Shown in pieces: positions 9,381 through 18,381 of a stretch of DNA of 64,000 nucleotides. A program made the translations under genes and the position numbers. Each line of letters opens with the position of its first letter. The first letter of the stretch is position 1. A model generated the notes under the pieces. The model made no database searches and was not told the DNA's origin. It saw nothing but the letters and a program-made list of their open reading frames with translations. This DNA comes from Ferdinandcohnia salidurans (lineage in GTDB: Bacteria; Bacillota; Bacilli; Bacillales; Bacillaceae_L). The stretch lies in assembly GCF_042680725.1 (NCBI RefSeq), contig NZ_JBHUEK010000004.1, forward strand, positions 62,001 through 126,000, given 5' to 3'.

Positions 9381-9529
9381 TACCTTCTTTTTGTAAAACG
9401 AGCCCAATTTCAGTTACATAATAGAGAAGTTATTCGAATATAATGACAAAATAAGATGAAAAAGGTAAACTAAAAAAGGATAAATGTAACGATACTTTAT
9501 TGATATAGTACAAAGGAGATTTCTTATCT

Positions 9530-10495
9530 ATGAATAAACTTACTACGACCAAGGATGTTTTTAAAATAACCCTGCCAACACCTTTTGCTGTCGGAGATGT
9601 AAATGTGTATGTTGTGAAGGGAGAAGCTTTAACTTTAATAGATGCTGGTGCAAAGACGGAGGAAGCGTGGCAATCCTTTAATGAGCAGCTTGCTCAGTTA
9701 GGCTATACACCATCAGACATTGACCAAATTGTGATCACTCATCATCACCCGGACCATGTAGGGCTTCTCGATTATTTTAATAAGGATATCCCCATTTTAG
9801 GTCACAAAAAAAACCAACCATGGATAAGTCAGGATAAGCAATTCTTTGTAGAGAATGAGACTTTCTATAATGAGCTTTTTCTTCAATTAGGTCTTGATCG
9901 CGCATTTATCAACTTCATTGATATGGATGAAGAACTTGAATATTCTTGTCGTAGATCACTTACAAAAACGATAGGAGAGGGAGATACCATCGATGGTATG
10001 ACAGGATTTAAAGTGTTAGAAACGCCTGGACACGCACAAAGCCATATCGTTTTATACCGCGAAGTGGATGGGATGCTTATTGCAGGAGATACTCTCTTAG
10101 CTAAAATCTCACCAAATCCATTGCTTGAACCACCGCAATTTGGTGAAACCGCTAGACCGAGACCATTAGTCCAGTACAATAGTTCTTTACGAAAACTTCT
10201 AACACTTGACATGTCGAAGGTTGTAACGGGACATGGAGCCGATATTATGAACCCTCATGAGCTTATTCAAGAGAGATTTGTCTCACAGAAAGAGCGGGCA
10301 TATCACGTTCTACAAATGATTAAGAAAAAGCCAATGACTGCCTTTGAGGTGTGTACTAAGTTATTCCCAAAAGTATACTTAAAGCAACCGCTCTTTACTG
10401 TATCTGAAACAGTTGGACAGCTTGACTTCCTTGAAGAAATAGGTGAAGTTAAGATAGAAGTCGTGAACGGACAACATATCTATCATTCTAATTAA
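9530..10495 (+). CDS. yqjP: Metallo-beta-lactamase-fold hydrolase YqjP
   Basis: This 321-residue MBL-fold protein has the zinc motif THHHPDHVG near residues 70-78 (HxHxDH), a further metal histidine in TPGHAQSHIVLY, the aspartate in IAGDTLL, and a C-terminal VTGHG. A winged-helix-like tail (about 255-321) is typical of LACTB2/YqjP-like proteins. Substrate is unknown; related enzymes act on thioesters or RNA. It lies 26 bp before yqjQ, reproducing the B. subtilis yqjP-yqjQ pair. The start has AAAGGAG upstream. Confidence 0.9.
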   Translation: MNKLTTTKDVFKITLPTPFAVGDVNVYVVKGEALTLIDAGAKTEEAWQSFNEQLAQLGYTPSDIDQIVITHHHPDHVGLLDYFNKDIPILGHKKNQPWISQDKQFFVENETFYNELFLQLGLDRAFINFIDMDEELEYSCRRSLTKTIGEGDTIDGMTGFKVLETPGHAQSHIVLYREVDGMLIAGDTLLAKISPNPLLEPPQFGETARPRPLVQYNSSLRKLLTLDMSKVVTGHGADIMNPHELIQERFVSQKERAYHVLQMIKKKPMTAFEVCTKLFPKVYLKQPLFTVSETVGQLDFLEEIGEVKIEVVNGQHIYHSN

Positions 10496-10521
10496 AAAAT
10501 CCCTGAGGTGAAAAAGGCCGA

Positions 10522-11316
10522 ATGAATTCAAGACTTAAAGGAAAGAAGATTGTTATTACGGGGGCTTCGAGCGGGATTGGCGAAAAAATTGCCTACCTTG
10601 TTGCAGAGCAAGGAGCATATCCAATCCTTTTAGCCCGAAGCTATGATCAGTTAGAAAAAATTGCTCAAAACATTCAAGAAAAATACGGTATCGACTGCTT
10701 ATTTTATAAGCTCGATGTTCGTGATACAGAAAATGTAAAAGATGTATTTGAGGACATATTACGCAATGTAAATACGATTGATGTGCTTGTTAATAATGCT
10801 GGGTTTGGTGTGTTTGCAGATGTTGTGGATGCACAAATAGAGCAGATGAAAGCAATGTTTGAGGTTAATGTATTTGGACTCATTTCATGTACAAAGATGG
10901 TTCTACCTGCAATGATCCAGCAAAACTCAGGCCATATTATTAATATCGCATCACAGGCCGGAAAAATCGCGACACCAAAGTCAAGTGTTTATTCGGCTAC
11001 AAAACATGCGGTACTCGGGTTTACGAATAGCCTTCGAATGGAGCTTTCAAGCACAAATATCCATGTAACAGCTGTAAATCCAGGACCGATTCGCACGCGT
11101 TTTTTTGACATTGCCGATGAGTCTGGTACATATGCGAAAAATGTAAATCGGTTTATGCTTGATCCCGATTTCGTCGCTTCTAAAATTGTAAATGCTATGC
11201 TAACCCCTAAACGCGAAATTAATCTGCCAGGCTGGATGAATGCGGGAAGTGTGTTTTATACCTTGTTTCCTCGACTCGTTGAAAAAGTAGGGGGAAAGGC
11301 ATTTTTTAAAAAATAA
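10522..11316 (+). CDS. yqjQ: Short-chain dehydrogenase/reductase YqjQ
   Basis: This 264-residue classical SDR has the cofactor motif TGASSGIG at residues 13-20, NNAG near 92-95, a catalytic serine in NIASQAG, and the YSATK catalytic Tyr/Lys near residues 157-161. It should oxidise or reduce a small alcohol/ketone with NAD(P)H in the cytoplasm; the substrate is unknown. It is translationally close to yqjP and probably in the same operon. A terminator follows at 11327. Confidence 0.92.
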   Translation: MNSRLKGKKIVITGASSGIGEKIAYLVAEQGAYPILLARSYDQLEKIAQNIQEKYGIDCLFYKLDVRDTENVKDVFEDILRNVNTIDVLVNNAGFGVFADVVDAQIEQMKAMFEVNVFGLISCTKMVLPAMIQQNSGHIINIASQAGKIATPKSSVYSATKHAVLGFTNSLRMELSSTNIHVTAVNPGPIRTRFFDIADESGTYAKNVNRFMLDPDFVASKIVNAMLTPKREINLPGWMNAGSVFYTLFPRLVEKVGGKAFFKK

Positions 11317-11326
11317 TAGTACCATC

Positions 11327-11356
11327 AATACTCCTTTTTTAAGGGGTATTTTTTAT
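11327..11356 (+). terminator. Rho-independent terminator after yqjQ
   Basis: The stem AATACTCC / GGGGTATT encloses a T/A loop and is followed by a T-run. Confidence 0.75.
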
Positions 11357-11394
11357 CTGTTTATTAAATTCGACCATGTGTACTATTTGTAACC

Positions 11395-11464
11395 CGATAA
11401 ATGGTATACCGGAAAGGAGCTAATCGGTATACCATCACATCGCAAAACGATAAATGGTATACCG
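11395..11464. repeat. Three copies of a GGTATACC-centred repeat
   Basis: A 17-bp sequence CGATAAATGGTATACCG occurs identically at 11395-11411 and 11448-11464. A third copy of the core lies between them in the opposite direction (CGGTATACCAT, 11425-11435). The core GGTATACC is palindromic. The cluster sits about 130 bp upstream of the GST gene and looks like a multi-site operator. The rest of 11317-11598 shows only the yqjQ terminator. Confidence 0.65.
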
Positions 11465-11598
11465 CAAATAAAAAGAGTTCATAAGGTCACTTGATTTTTA
11501 GGAGTTTATTCCTTGACGTTTAATTTAGATAATGAGTAAATTACATTAAACACATTGAGTTACTATGTTTTAATTTAAATCTTGAGGGAGAGGATTAC

Positions 11599-12639
11599 AT
11601 GTCACAAAATGACCAGACATTTAGCTGTGCGATTCCTGTTGAATCGAACAATGACACATCAAAAAAACCAGAAGAAATAAAAGCCGATGGCTCTTTCAAT
11701 CGTCAAACGAATCGCTTTACTACACCTTTCGGAAATCAGCTTGGTGAATTACCCGTTGAATCTGGCCGCTACCGCTTACTTTGGTCAGCAGCATGTCCAT
11801 GGGCACATCGCTCTGTGATTGTGCGTAAAATTCTTGGATTAGAAAACGCGATTACCTTAGGGAAAGTAAGTCCGATGAGACCGAGAATCGAGCTTGTAGA
11901 TTGGGAATTTTCCTTAGATGACAATGGAGTTGATCCTGTTCTTAGCGTTCAGTATGTGAGTGAGGTCTATAAGAATGCGGACTCTAATTATACGGGTAGA
12001 CCGACTGTACCTGTCATGGTTGATCTTGAAACCAAACAGGCTGTGAATAATGATTATTTTAAGCTTACCAACTATTTTGAAACGGTTTGGGCTCCTTTCC
12101 ACAAGGAAAATGCTCCAGATTTATATCCGAGTGGATTACGTGAAGAAATTGATGCATTGAACGATGTCATTTTTCATGATGTAAATAATGGCGTGTACAA
12201 ATGTGGATTCGCTCATTCTCAGGAGGCTTATGAGCAAGCCTATGATCAATTGTTTGCTAGATTAGATGAGTTAGAGGAGCGTTTGTCCAAGCAACGTTTC
12301 TTATTTGGGGATTTTATCACGGATTCGGATGTCCGTTTATACACCACTTTGGTTCGCTTTGATGCGGCTTATTATTCGGCTTTTCGCACAAACCGTAATT
12401 TAATTCTTGAGTTTCCTAATCTATGGGGCTATGCCCGCGATTTGTTCCAGACACATGGTTTCGGTGAAACGACTGATTTTGATGCCATTAAGCGTCATTA
12501 CCACCTATCTATCACCATTGACCCTACAAAAGGAGAAGTTAATATCCTTCCTAAAGGACCAGATGAATCGGTATGGCTTTCCGAACATAACCGTGAAAAA
12601 TTGAGCAATAAAAAAGAAAAGTTTTTGATAAAAGGGTAG
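11599..12639 (+). CDS. Glutathionyl-hydroquinone reductase-type glutathione S-transferase (ECM4/Xi class)
   Basis: This 346-residue protein matches the ECM4/YqjG (Xi-class) GST layout: a thioredoxin-like N-terminal domain with the catalytic motif SAACPWAH (C66) and an all-alpha C-terminal domain from about residue 170. These enzymes reduce S-thiolated quinones. Bacillaceae normally make bacillithiol rather than glutathione, so the real thiol partner may differ; this is inference. The start has GAGGGAGAGG upstream, and a cluster of GGTATACC repeats may control it. The GNAT gene follows with almost no gap. Confidence 0.85.
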   Translation: MSQNDQTFSCAIPVESNNDTSKKPEEIKADGSFNRQTNRFTTPFGNQLGELPVESGRYRLLWSAACPWAHRSVIVRKILGLENAITLGKVSPMRPRIELVDWEFSLDDNGVDPVLSVQYVSEVYKNADSNYTGRPTVPVMVDLETKQAVNNDYFKLTNYFETVWAPFHKENAPDLYPSGLREEIDALNDVIFHDVNNGVYKCGFAHSQEAYEQAYDQLFARLDELEERLSKQRFLFGDFITDSDVRLYTTLVRFDAAYYSAFRTNRNLILEFPNLWGYARDLFQTHGFGETTDFDAIKRHYHLSITIDPTKGEVNILPKGPDESVWLSEHNREKLSNKKEKFLIKG

Positions 12640-12651
12640 GTGAAAAGGAAC

Positions 12652-13152
12652 ATGAAAATTCGTGATGCTGAACAGGATGAATTGGATTTCATTCGAGAGC
12701 AGCGAGTGGCTGCTTATCGTGAGCATTCAAAGGCAATTCCAGCTCCTCATTGGCAAGCTCTTAAGCGGGCAATTTCTTCTGAGGCTGACCGCCTTCACGG
12801 ATCTGAGCTTATTGTATGTGAGCTTGATGAAAAAATTGTCGGGAGTGTAGTCTTGTTTCCTGCTAAAACGGACGCATACGAAGGTCAGTTAGAGGAGTTG
12901 GATTATCCTGAAATTCGAATGCTAGCAGTAAATCCTGAGGCTCGTGGTAAGGGTGTGGCCTCAGCTTTGATTGATGAATGCATAAATCGTTCCAAAGCAA
13001 AAAAGTACCAGTATATTGGATTACATACCGGTGAATTCATGAAACAGGCGATTCAGCTATATACAAAGCACGGCTTCGAGCGATTACCACAATATGATTT
13101 TGAGCCTGCAAATGATGGGATTATCGTCAAAGCGTTTCGATTGACCATATAA
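12652..13152 (+). CDS. GNAT-family N-acetyltransferase
   Basis: This protein of about 166 residues has the GNAT acetyl-CoA motif: a beta strand IRMLAVNPEARGKGVASALIDE with the R/Q-x-x-G-x-G/A loop as RGKGVA, followed by QAIQLYTKHGFERL typical of motif B. The ATG at 12652 is preferred because AGGTGAAAAGG precedes it; a GTG at 12640 directly after the upstream stop is a poorer choice. It is probably cotranscribed with the GST. Acceptor substrate is unknown. Confidence 0.85.
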   Translation: MKIRDAEQDELDFIREQRVAAYREHSKAIPAPHWQALKRAISSEADRLHGSELIVCELDEKIVGSVVLFPAKTDAYEGQLEELDYPEIRMLAVNPEARGKGVASALIDECINRSKAKKYQYIGLHTGEFMKQAIQLYTKHGFERLPQYDFEPANDGIIVKAFRLTI

Positions 13153-13156
13153 GACA

Positions 13157-13196
13157 AAAAAACCAATTCGCTACTCTAAGCGTGTTGGTTTTTTTA
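13157..13196 (+). terminator. Rho-independent terminator
   Basis: The stem AACCAA/TTGGTT with an inner CGCT/AGCG is followed by seven Ts. It ends the GST-GNAT transcript. Confidence 0.8.
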
Positions 13197-13256
13197 TGTT
13201 CTTCTGTATTAGATGTAAACACCATTTAAAATTCTTCTTAAAATTTCCATTGAAAT

Positions 13257-13305
13257 CGAACGTATATTCTCCTATTATTAAGAATACAATACGAACATAT
13301 ATTCT
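13257..13305 (+). promoter_or_regulatory. Two LexA (DinR)-like SOS boxes upstream of the Y-family polymerase
   Basis: CGAACGTATATTCT (13257-13270) and CGAACATATATTCT (13292-13305) each match the Bacillus SOS pattern CGAACN4GTTCG with a degenerate right half. They lie 54 and 19 bp before the start codon, which suggests LexA repression of the polymerase. Confidence 0.75.
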
Positions 13306-13323
13306 TTTTGGAGATGATATTAA

Positions 13324-14586
13324 ATGGTGGATTACAGCCAGTTGCCCGTTCAAAAGATTTTGTGCGTGGATATAAAAAGCTTCTATGCAAGCTGTGCTGC
13401 AGTTTTATTAGGTCTTGATCCGCTCGAGTGTTATTTAGCGGTTGTTGGAGATACGGAGCGACAGGGAAGTATTGTGCTTGCTGCTTCACCAAAGCTAAAG
13501 AAGGAATTTGGGATAAAAACAGGATCAAGACTTTTTGAAATCCCTAAGGATCCACGAATTAAAATTGTAAATCCAAAAATGGCCATGTATTTACGAATTT
13601 CAACGGAAATTACGAGACTTTTTAACCGGTATGTACCTAAAAGTGCGATCCATGTGTATAGCGTAGATGAAAGCTTTATAAAGATTGATGGGACTGAAAA
13701 ATTATGGGGAGACGCAACAACGATTGCGCGTAAAATCAAGCAGGAAATCGAGGCCGAATATGGGCTTGCTTGTGCCATTGGTATTGGTCCCAATATGTTG
13801 ATGTCAAAGCTCTGCTTAGATTTAGAGGCGAAGAAAAAGGGAATTGCAGAATGGACCTATGATGATATCCCAGAAAAACTATGGACAGTCTCGCCGCTAA
13901 GAGAGATGTGGGGGATTGGGAGTAGAGTCGAGCGAACCTTAAATGGGATGGGGATTACAACGGTTGGCCAGCTTGCCCATTATCCACTTGAACTACTTGA
14001 GAAAAAATTCGGAGTCATGGGAAATCAGCTGTATTACCATGCTTGGGGTGTGGATTTATCAGAAATTGGTGCACCCATTATACAGGGACAGATCAGTTTT
14101 GGGAAAAGCCAAATTCTTATGCGTGATTATCCAGATCCGGAAGAAGTCAAACATGTCATTCTTGAAATGTGCGAAGAGGTAGCGAGGCGTGCGCGAAGAC
14201 ATAAAAAAGCAGGGAGAACAATTAGCCTTGGTATTCATTATAGCCGTGATGAGTTTGGCGGAGGATTTTATCGTTCGAAAACCATTGATACTCCGACAAA
14301 TATCACAATGGAGATGTACCGCGTATGTCTTGAGTTATTTGAGAAATTTTATGCACAGAAGACAGTCCGTAAAGTCTCAATAGCACTTTCTAATATTGAA
14401 GATGACACACAAATGCAATTGGATTTGTTTTATCTCAACCGAGTCAAGCAACATAAGCTTGGCTATGTGATGGATGGTATTCGCGGGAAATACGGTTCCG
14501 ATGCAATCCTGCGTGCAGTATCCTACACAAACGCCGGAACATCAAGACACCGTAGTAAGCTAGTCGGTGGACATAAGGCGGAATAG
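13324..14586 (+). CDS. yqjW: Y-family DNA polymerase (PolY2/UvrX/YqjW type)
   Basis: This 420-residue translesion polymerase has the catalytic aspartate in CVDIKSFYAS (D16) and the second acidic pair in YSVDESFIKI (near residues 116-117). The finger/palm region and a helix-hairpin-helix (LREMWGIGSR, GMGITTVGQLA) follow. The C-terminal little finger ends with LDLF, a possible sliding-clamp binding motif (QMQLDLF). It should bypass DNA damage under SOS control, supported by two LexA-like boxes. In B. subtilis a YolD-like gene follows directly; here only the first codons of one remain (14604-14630). Confidence 0.92.
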   Translation: MVDYSQLPVQKILCVDIKSFYASCAAVLLGLDPLECYLAVVGDTERQGSIVLAASPKLKKEFGIKTGSRLFEIPKDPRIKIVNPKMAMYLRISTEITRLFNRYVPKSAIHVYSVDESFIKIDGTEKLWGDATTIARKIKQEIEAEYGLACAIGIGPNMLMSKLCLDLEAKKKGIAEWTYDDIPEKLWTVSPLREMWGIGSRVERTLNGMGITTVGQLAHYPLELLEKKFGVMGNQLYYHAWGVDLSEIGAPIIQGQISFGKSQILMRDYPDPEEVKHVILEMCEEVARRARRHKKAGRTISLGIHYSRDEFGGGFYRSKTIDTPTNITMEMYRVCLELFEKFYAQKTVRKVSIALSNIEDDTQMQLDLFYLNRVKQHKLGYVMDGIRGKYGSDAILRAVSYTNAGTSRHRSKLVGGHKAE

Positions 14587-14603
14587 AAAGAAGGTAATTA
14601 GCA

Positions 14604-14630
14604 ATGATACGGGATCGCGGATCCATATAA
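14604..14630 (+). pseudogene. 5' fragment of a disrupted yolD-like gene
   Basis: Eighteen bases after the polymerase stop, an ATG with AAGG upstream opens MIRDRGSI and then hits TAA at 14628. MIRDRG followed by x-I/K-K-W is the standard start of YolD-family proteins, as in the intact copy at 27992. The missing remainder (IKWTAMMLPEHV...) resembles the body of the protein at 28367-28765. I infer that the 13.8-kb island inserted after codon 8. Confidence 0.6.
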
Positions 14631-14640
14631 ACAATACTAT

Positions 14641-14692
14641 AATAAAGGGGAGGCTATAACGTTTATAACGATATACTTCCCCTTTATTTTTT
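14641..14692 (+). terminator. Terminator hairpin just inside the island's left edge
   Basis: AATAAAGGGGAG pairs with TTCCCCTTTATT at 11 of 12 positions around a 24-nt loop, followed by TTTT. It would stop read-through from the SOS polymerase into the recombinase genes. Confidence 0.65.
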
Positions 14693-14770
14693 ATCGTTGT
14701 TTATATATTATCAATATTGTATTATGTATAGTTTTTATAGTAATTAATGATTAATAAAACGGAGGAAAAT

Positions 14771-15865
14771 ATGGTTGTTGTTAGAGAGGTTGTTATATCT
14801 TCTGGGGAAAAAAGGTGGATAGTGTTAGCTAATGAAGTTGAGCCAGTTATTCCAATAATGAAATATATAAAGTACCTTGATAGTTTAGGAAAGGCTCCTA
14901 ATACACTTAAATCCTACTGTTATCATTTAAAGCTTTATTGGGAATTTCTACATAGTTACGATAAGAGCTATGAAGAAGTTGATCTGAATTTATTAGCAAG
15001 TTTCATAGGTTGGTTGAGGATGCCGCAACAAAATGGGAAAGTTAAATACCTTTACGGAGAAAAAGCGAAAAGAAGTGAGCGATCTATAAATATAATTGTT
15101 AACTGTGTTATCAATTTCTATGATTATTTAATGAGATTAGATGGCTTTGATAAAGACCTTAAAACTAAAGTAATGAAAGAAATAAAGGTACATAAGCGCT
15201 CTTATAAATCTTTTCTGAATCACATTTCGGATAAGCAGTTACAAACCATGAACGTATTAAAAATTAAAGAACCTAGAAGAAAAATTAAAACTGTAACCGA
15301 GGAACAGTCAACACAGATTCAAAATGCGTGTAAGACCATTAGGGATCAACTAATTATTAGAATAATGTACGAAGGCGGTTTAAGAGCAAGCGAAGTAATA
15401 AATTTATGGATAGAGGATTTTAATATTAATGATCATAGTATTCTTGTTAGAAAATCTAAAACGGTAGCCGGAGAAAACCGTAAGGTTTATGTTTCTAAAG
15501 AGACGATGAATATTTTCCAAGATTATATCATTGATTATCATACAGATGATGTAGATACAAATTTCATGTTCTTTAACTTATCTGGGAAAAATAAAGGAAA
15601 ACCAATACAATATTGGACAATTCAATCCTTGATGAGAAGAATAGGGAAAAAGACTGGTATTGATTTCTCAGCACATATGCTTCGTCATACATGTGCGACT
15701 AACTTACATGAGCATGGAATGGATGCTTCATCAATTCAAAAATTTTTAGGACATGCTTATGTTCAAACAACTATGCAAATGTATGTTCATCCTTCAGATG
15801 AGACTATTCGAAAACATTGGGAAAGTGCAATGAAAAAACAAACAGGAGATTTATATGACAACTAA
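14771..15865 (+). CDS. tnpA: Tn554-type tyrosine recombinase TnpA
   Basis: This 364-residue tyrosine recombinase has the length and order of Tn554 TnpA. A SAM-like core-binding domain occupies about residues 30-140. The catalytic residues are visible: R in YEGGLRASEVINL, HMLRHTCA (HxxR), GHAYVQTTMQMYVHP with the second H and the nucleophilic Y. The start at 14771 is chosen because GGAGG lies 5 nt upstream; an in-frame ATG at 14747 lacks a site. The stop overlaps the tnpB start by 11 bp, implying translational coupling. It should perform site-specific integration with TnpB and TnpC. Confidence 0.9.
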   Translation: MVVVREVVISSGEKRWIVLANEVEPVIPIMKYIKYLDSLGKAPNTLKSYCYHLKLYWEFLHSYDKSYEEVDLNLLASFIGWLRMPQQNGKVKYLYGEKAKRSERSINIIVNCVINFYDYLMRLDGFDKDLKTKVMKEIKVHKRSYKSFLNHISDKQLQTMNVLKIKEPRRKIKTVTEEQSTQIQNACKTIRDQLIIRIMYEGGLRASEVINLWIEDFNINDHSILVRKSKTVAGENRKVYVSKETMNIFQDYIIDYHTDDVDTNFMFFNLSGKNKGKPIQYWTIQSLMRRIGKKTGIDFSAHMLRHTCATNLHEHGMDASSIQKFLGHAYVQTTMQMYVHPSDETIRKHWESAMKKQTGDLYDN

Positions 15866-17861
15866 TGTAGTAGCATTACTAAATTCTGATAGGATCATAG
15901 ATCCTAAATTAACGGATTATTGGGCAGCTGACATATGGGAAGTGAAAGATTTTCCATATCCAGACAAACTTGGACACCGTGTGGGTAAAGAAAAATTTGA
16001 TTTTACGGTAATTCAAAATCCAAATATTAGGCACCAAATAAAATATTATTCGTATTATGGTTTGTCACATGAGTATTGGCTACTTTCCTCTTACAACTAT
16101 AATATATACAGTTATTTACTTTGGGTTTGGAGATTCATCTCCTCATACAATAAAAATATCAAATCGATAACAGAAATGCCATATCAAGAATCCTTTCAGA
16201 AATATAAACAATTTCTAGCTGAGAACAACAAACCCTTAAAAAGAAACAAAGGAAATTGTATTTCAAGATATATAAGTGTTTATCAAGAGTTTTATAAATT
16301 TTGGTCAGATTTTTATGATGATCGAGCTGAATATAAAAAAGATTGTTGGAATGTTGAAAAGCTAGGCATTGAATTCAACATGTCCAGAAGAGACAAGAAC
16401 ATAAACTTCGAGAATATACCTTCGGTATTTCGAGAATTGGTCAAGAAGTATATGTTTCAGACCCTTCTTGTTCAGCAATTAATTACTTATTCAACAGCAA
16501 CAAATATTATGAAGAAAATGTACTTGTTTTTTGACTTTATTGTTGAAGAACATCCGAATTGGAATGATTTACGCAATTTATCCCGAATAGACATTGAAAG
16601 GTTCCTCGTGTATGTGAGAAATGTCGAGATGGGCGGTAGAAGCTATACAAAAAATCGGAAACCTAGTAATAGACATATTTTAGAATGTATCTCTAATGTT
16701 AAGAGATTAATTGAATATATGCAGCAATATGAATGGGAAGAAGCACCAACAATCCCGGTCAAACTATTAATTTTTTCTGAAGATATTCCTAAGAGAAAAT
16801 TTATTCGTTATAGTGACCATATCAAACATGTACCCGATGAAATTTGGGAACAAGTACAACAATACTTACACCTTCTTGAACCGGAAATAGCAAGATTAGT
16901 TATTATTTTAGAGGCTAGTGGATTCCGTGTCTCAGATGTGTGTCAATTGGATTTCGATTGTTTATTACGAAAAAGTGATGGCTGGTGGTTAATGGGTGAT
17001 CAACGCAAGGTTAGGCATGAAAAACATATTGTCCCTATATCTGAAGAAATCGTGACTATTGTAAAAATGCAGCAAGAGTATGTACTATTGCGTTCCAAAG
17101 AGGGAGATAATCCTAACAATTTCTTGTTCCCCGTATTATCTGGTAGAAATAAGGGTAAAGCTCTATCACAGAAAATCGTAAGCAATGCCCTTAATCGGTT
17201 GTCACAAAAGATGAAAATATTAGACAAGGATGGCTCTATTTATCATTTTAAAAACCATGCCTTTCGACACCGATATGGCGTAACCTTAATTAATAATGGA
17301 ATGAATATTCTTCACGTACAAAAATTAATGGCACATACAAGCCCTGAGATGACTTTAACATACGCTAGAATACTAGATAACACTCTTCGTAAGGAGTGGG
17401 AAAAAGTCGAAAATGCGGTTCGTTTAAACCCTAATGGAGAGGTAATACAGGCAAATTTAAGTGAACAGGCTGAAGAAAATGGTCTTGAGTTAGAATGGAT
17501 ACGTCATAATATGGATTCCGTAAGACTTGACCATGGTTTTTGTATAAAAAGCCCGAAGCTTAATTGTGATTTTCTAGAACAAACATTAGAACCACCTTGT
17601 ATAAAAAATAATTGTCGAAGCTTTCATGTAGATCAAACATTTTTAGATTATTACAATAGTCAGATCATAAAAATGGAGTCGGATATAGAATTATATAAAA
17701 AGAGTGGACGACATCGCTCTATTGAATTAATAGAGCCGAAAGTAAGTAAATACAAGGAGATACGTGACTCAATATCTAAGGGCACTCAAATTTTGGGACT
17801 ATCAAAAGAGAGAAGAGAATATATAGGCTCTGAACGTAAAAAAGGAGGGCCACATGGCTAA
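15855..17861 (+). CDS. tnpB: Tn554-type tyrosine recombinase TnpB
   Basis: This large, 668-residue tyrosine recombinase resembles Tn554 TnpB (about 630 residues). An extended N-terminal region precedes a SAM-like domain and the catalytic domain (about 330-520). The active-site set is R in LEASGFRVSDVCQL, HAFRHRYGV (HxxR), AHTSPEMTLTYARI with H and Y. The tail contains a cysteine/histidine-rich stretch (GFCIKSPKLNCDFLEQ, CIKNNCRSFH) that may bind zinc. It overlaps tnpA by 11 bp and tnpC by 8 bp, so all three should be made together. Confidence 0.88.
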   Translation: MTTNVVALLNSDRIIDPKLTDYWAADIWEVKDFPYPDKLGHRVGKEKFDFTVIQNPNIRHQIKYYSYYGLSHEYWLLSSYNYNIYSYLLWVWRFISSYNKNIKSITEMPYQESFQKYKQFLAENNKPLKRNKGNCISRYISVYQEFYKFWSDFYDDRAEYKKDCWNVEKLGIEFNMSRRDKNINFENIPSVFRELVKKYMFQTLLVQQLITYSTATNIMKKMYLFFDFIVEEHPNWNDLRNLSRIDIERFLVYVRNVEMGGRSYTKNRKPSNRHILECISNVKRLIEYMQQYEWEEAPTIPVKLLIFSEDIPKRKFIRYSDHIKHVPDEIWEQVQQYLHLLEPEIARLVIILEASGFRVSDVCQLDFDCLLRKSDGWWLMGDQRKVRHEKHIVPISEEIVTIVKMQQEYVLLRSKEGDNPNNFLFPVLSGRNKGKALSQKIVSNALNRLSQKMKILDKDGSIYHFKNHAFRHRYGVTLINNGMNILHVQKLMAHTSPEMTLTYARILDNTLRKEWEKVENAVRLNPNGEVIQANLSEQAEENGLELEWIRHNMDSVRLDHGFCIKSPKLNCDFLEQTLEPPCIKNNCRSFHVDQTFLDYYNSQIIKMESDIELYKKSGRHRSIELIEPKVSKYKEIRDSISKGTQILGLSKERREYIGSERKKGGPHG

Positions 17862-18258
17862 TGTGAATCCAAACACTCAAGGACTAAAAACATATGCGTT
17901 ACAGAAGAAAATAAATACCAAGGAACGTGTGGATGAAGCTCTTAAAAAAATGTATAAAGAGAACATGAAAATTAACTTTAATTCAGTTTCAAAAGTGGCA
18001 AAAGTATCAAAAGCATTTCTTTATAAAGAATTAGAGTATCGCAATAAAATTGAATCATTTCGAAAAGAACAGGAAGGAATTAAGTTTCTAAGCCATTATA
18101 AGAAAAATGTCTCGGAAACATCGAAAGATGTCATTATTGAGGCATTAAAGAATAAAATAAGTGAGTTAAATCAAAAAAATTGGGAATTGGAACTAGAAAA
18201 CAAACAATTAAAAGAAACACGTAAAGTTGAGCTAGGGAATATTTATGACAAAATATAG
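17854..18258 (+). CDS. tnpC: Tn554-type transposition accessory protein TnpC
   Basis: This 134-residue basic protein overlaps the end of tnpB by 8 bp, as TnpC (about 125 residues) does in Tn554. An N-terminal helical segment with FNSVSKVAKVSKAFLYKE looks like a TetR/HTH-type DNA-binding helix pair. The C-terminal half (about 88-125) is a predicted coiled coil rich in K, E, N and L. In Tn554, TnpC influences transposition frequency and orientation; the same role here is inference. The AGGAGG site lies inside tnpB. Confidence 0.82.
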   Translation: MANVNPNTQGLKTYALQKKINTKERVDEALKKMYKENMKINFNSVSKVAKVSKAFLYKELEYRNKIESFRKEQEGIKFLSHYKKNVSETSKDVIIEALKNKISELNQKNWELELENKQLKETRKVELGNIYDKI

Positions 18259-18296
18259 TTAAGCATTCCAACTCAAATTATTTGAACAATATGTCA

Positions 18297-18304
18297 TAAA
18301 AAAT
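18297..18304. repeat. Target-site duplication, left copy (IS1595-family element)
   Basis: The 8 bp TAAAAAAT abut the left terminal inverted repeat and are repeated exactly at 19672-19679. Eight bp is the usual IS1595-family target duplication. Confidence 0.85.
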
Positions 18305-18381
18305 GGCTGTTTTCGCATAGATTGTTGCTATATAGAACATAATGTATAATATGGTCGAAGAATGTTGAAAGGGTGTTCCGT

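Noticed and set aside
14747..14770. Earlier ATG as the start of tnpA
   Set aside because: The GGAGG ribosome site lies between it and ATG 14771, so the downstream start fits.
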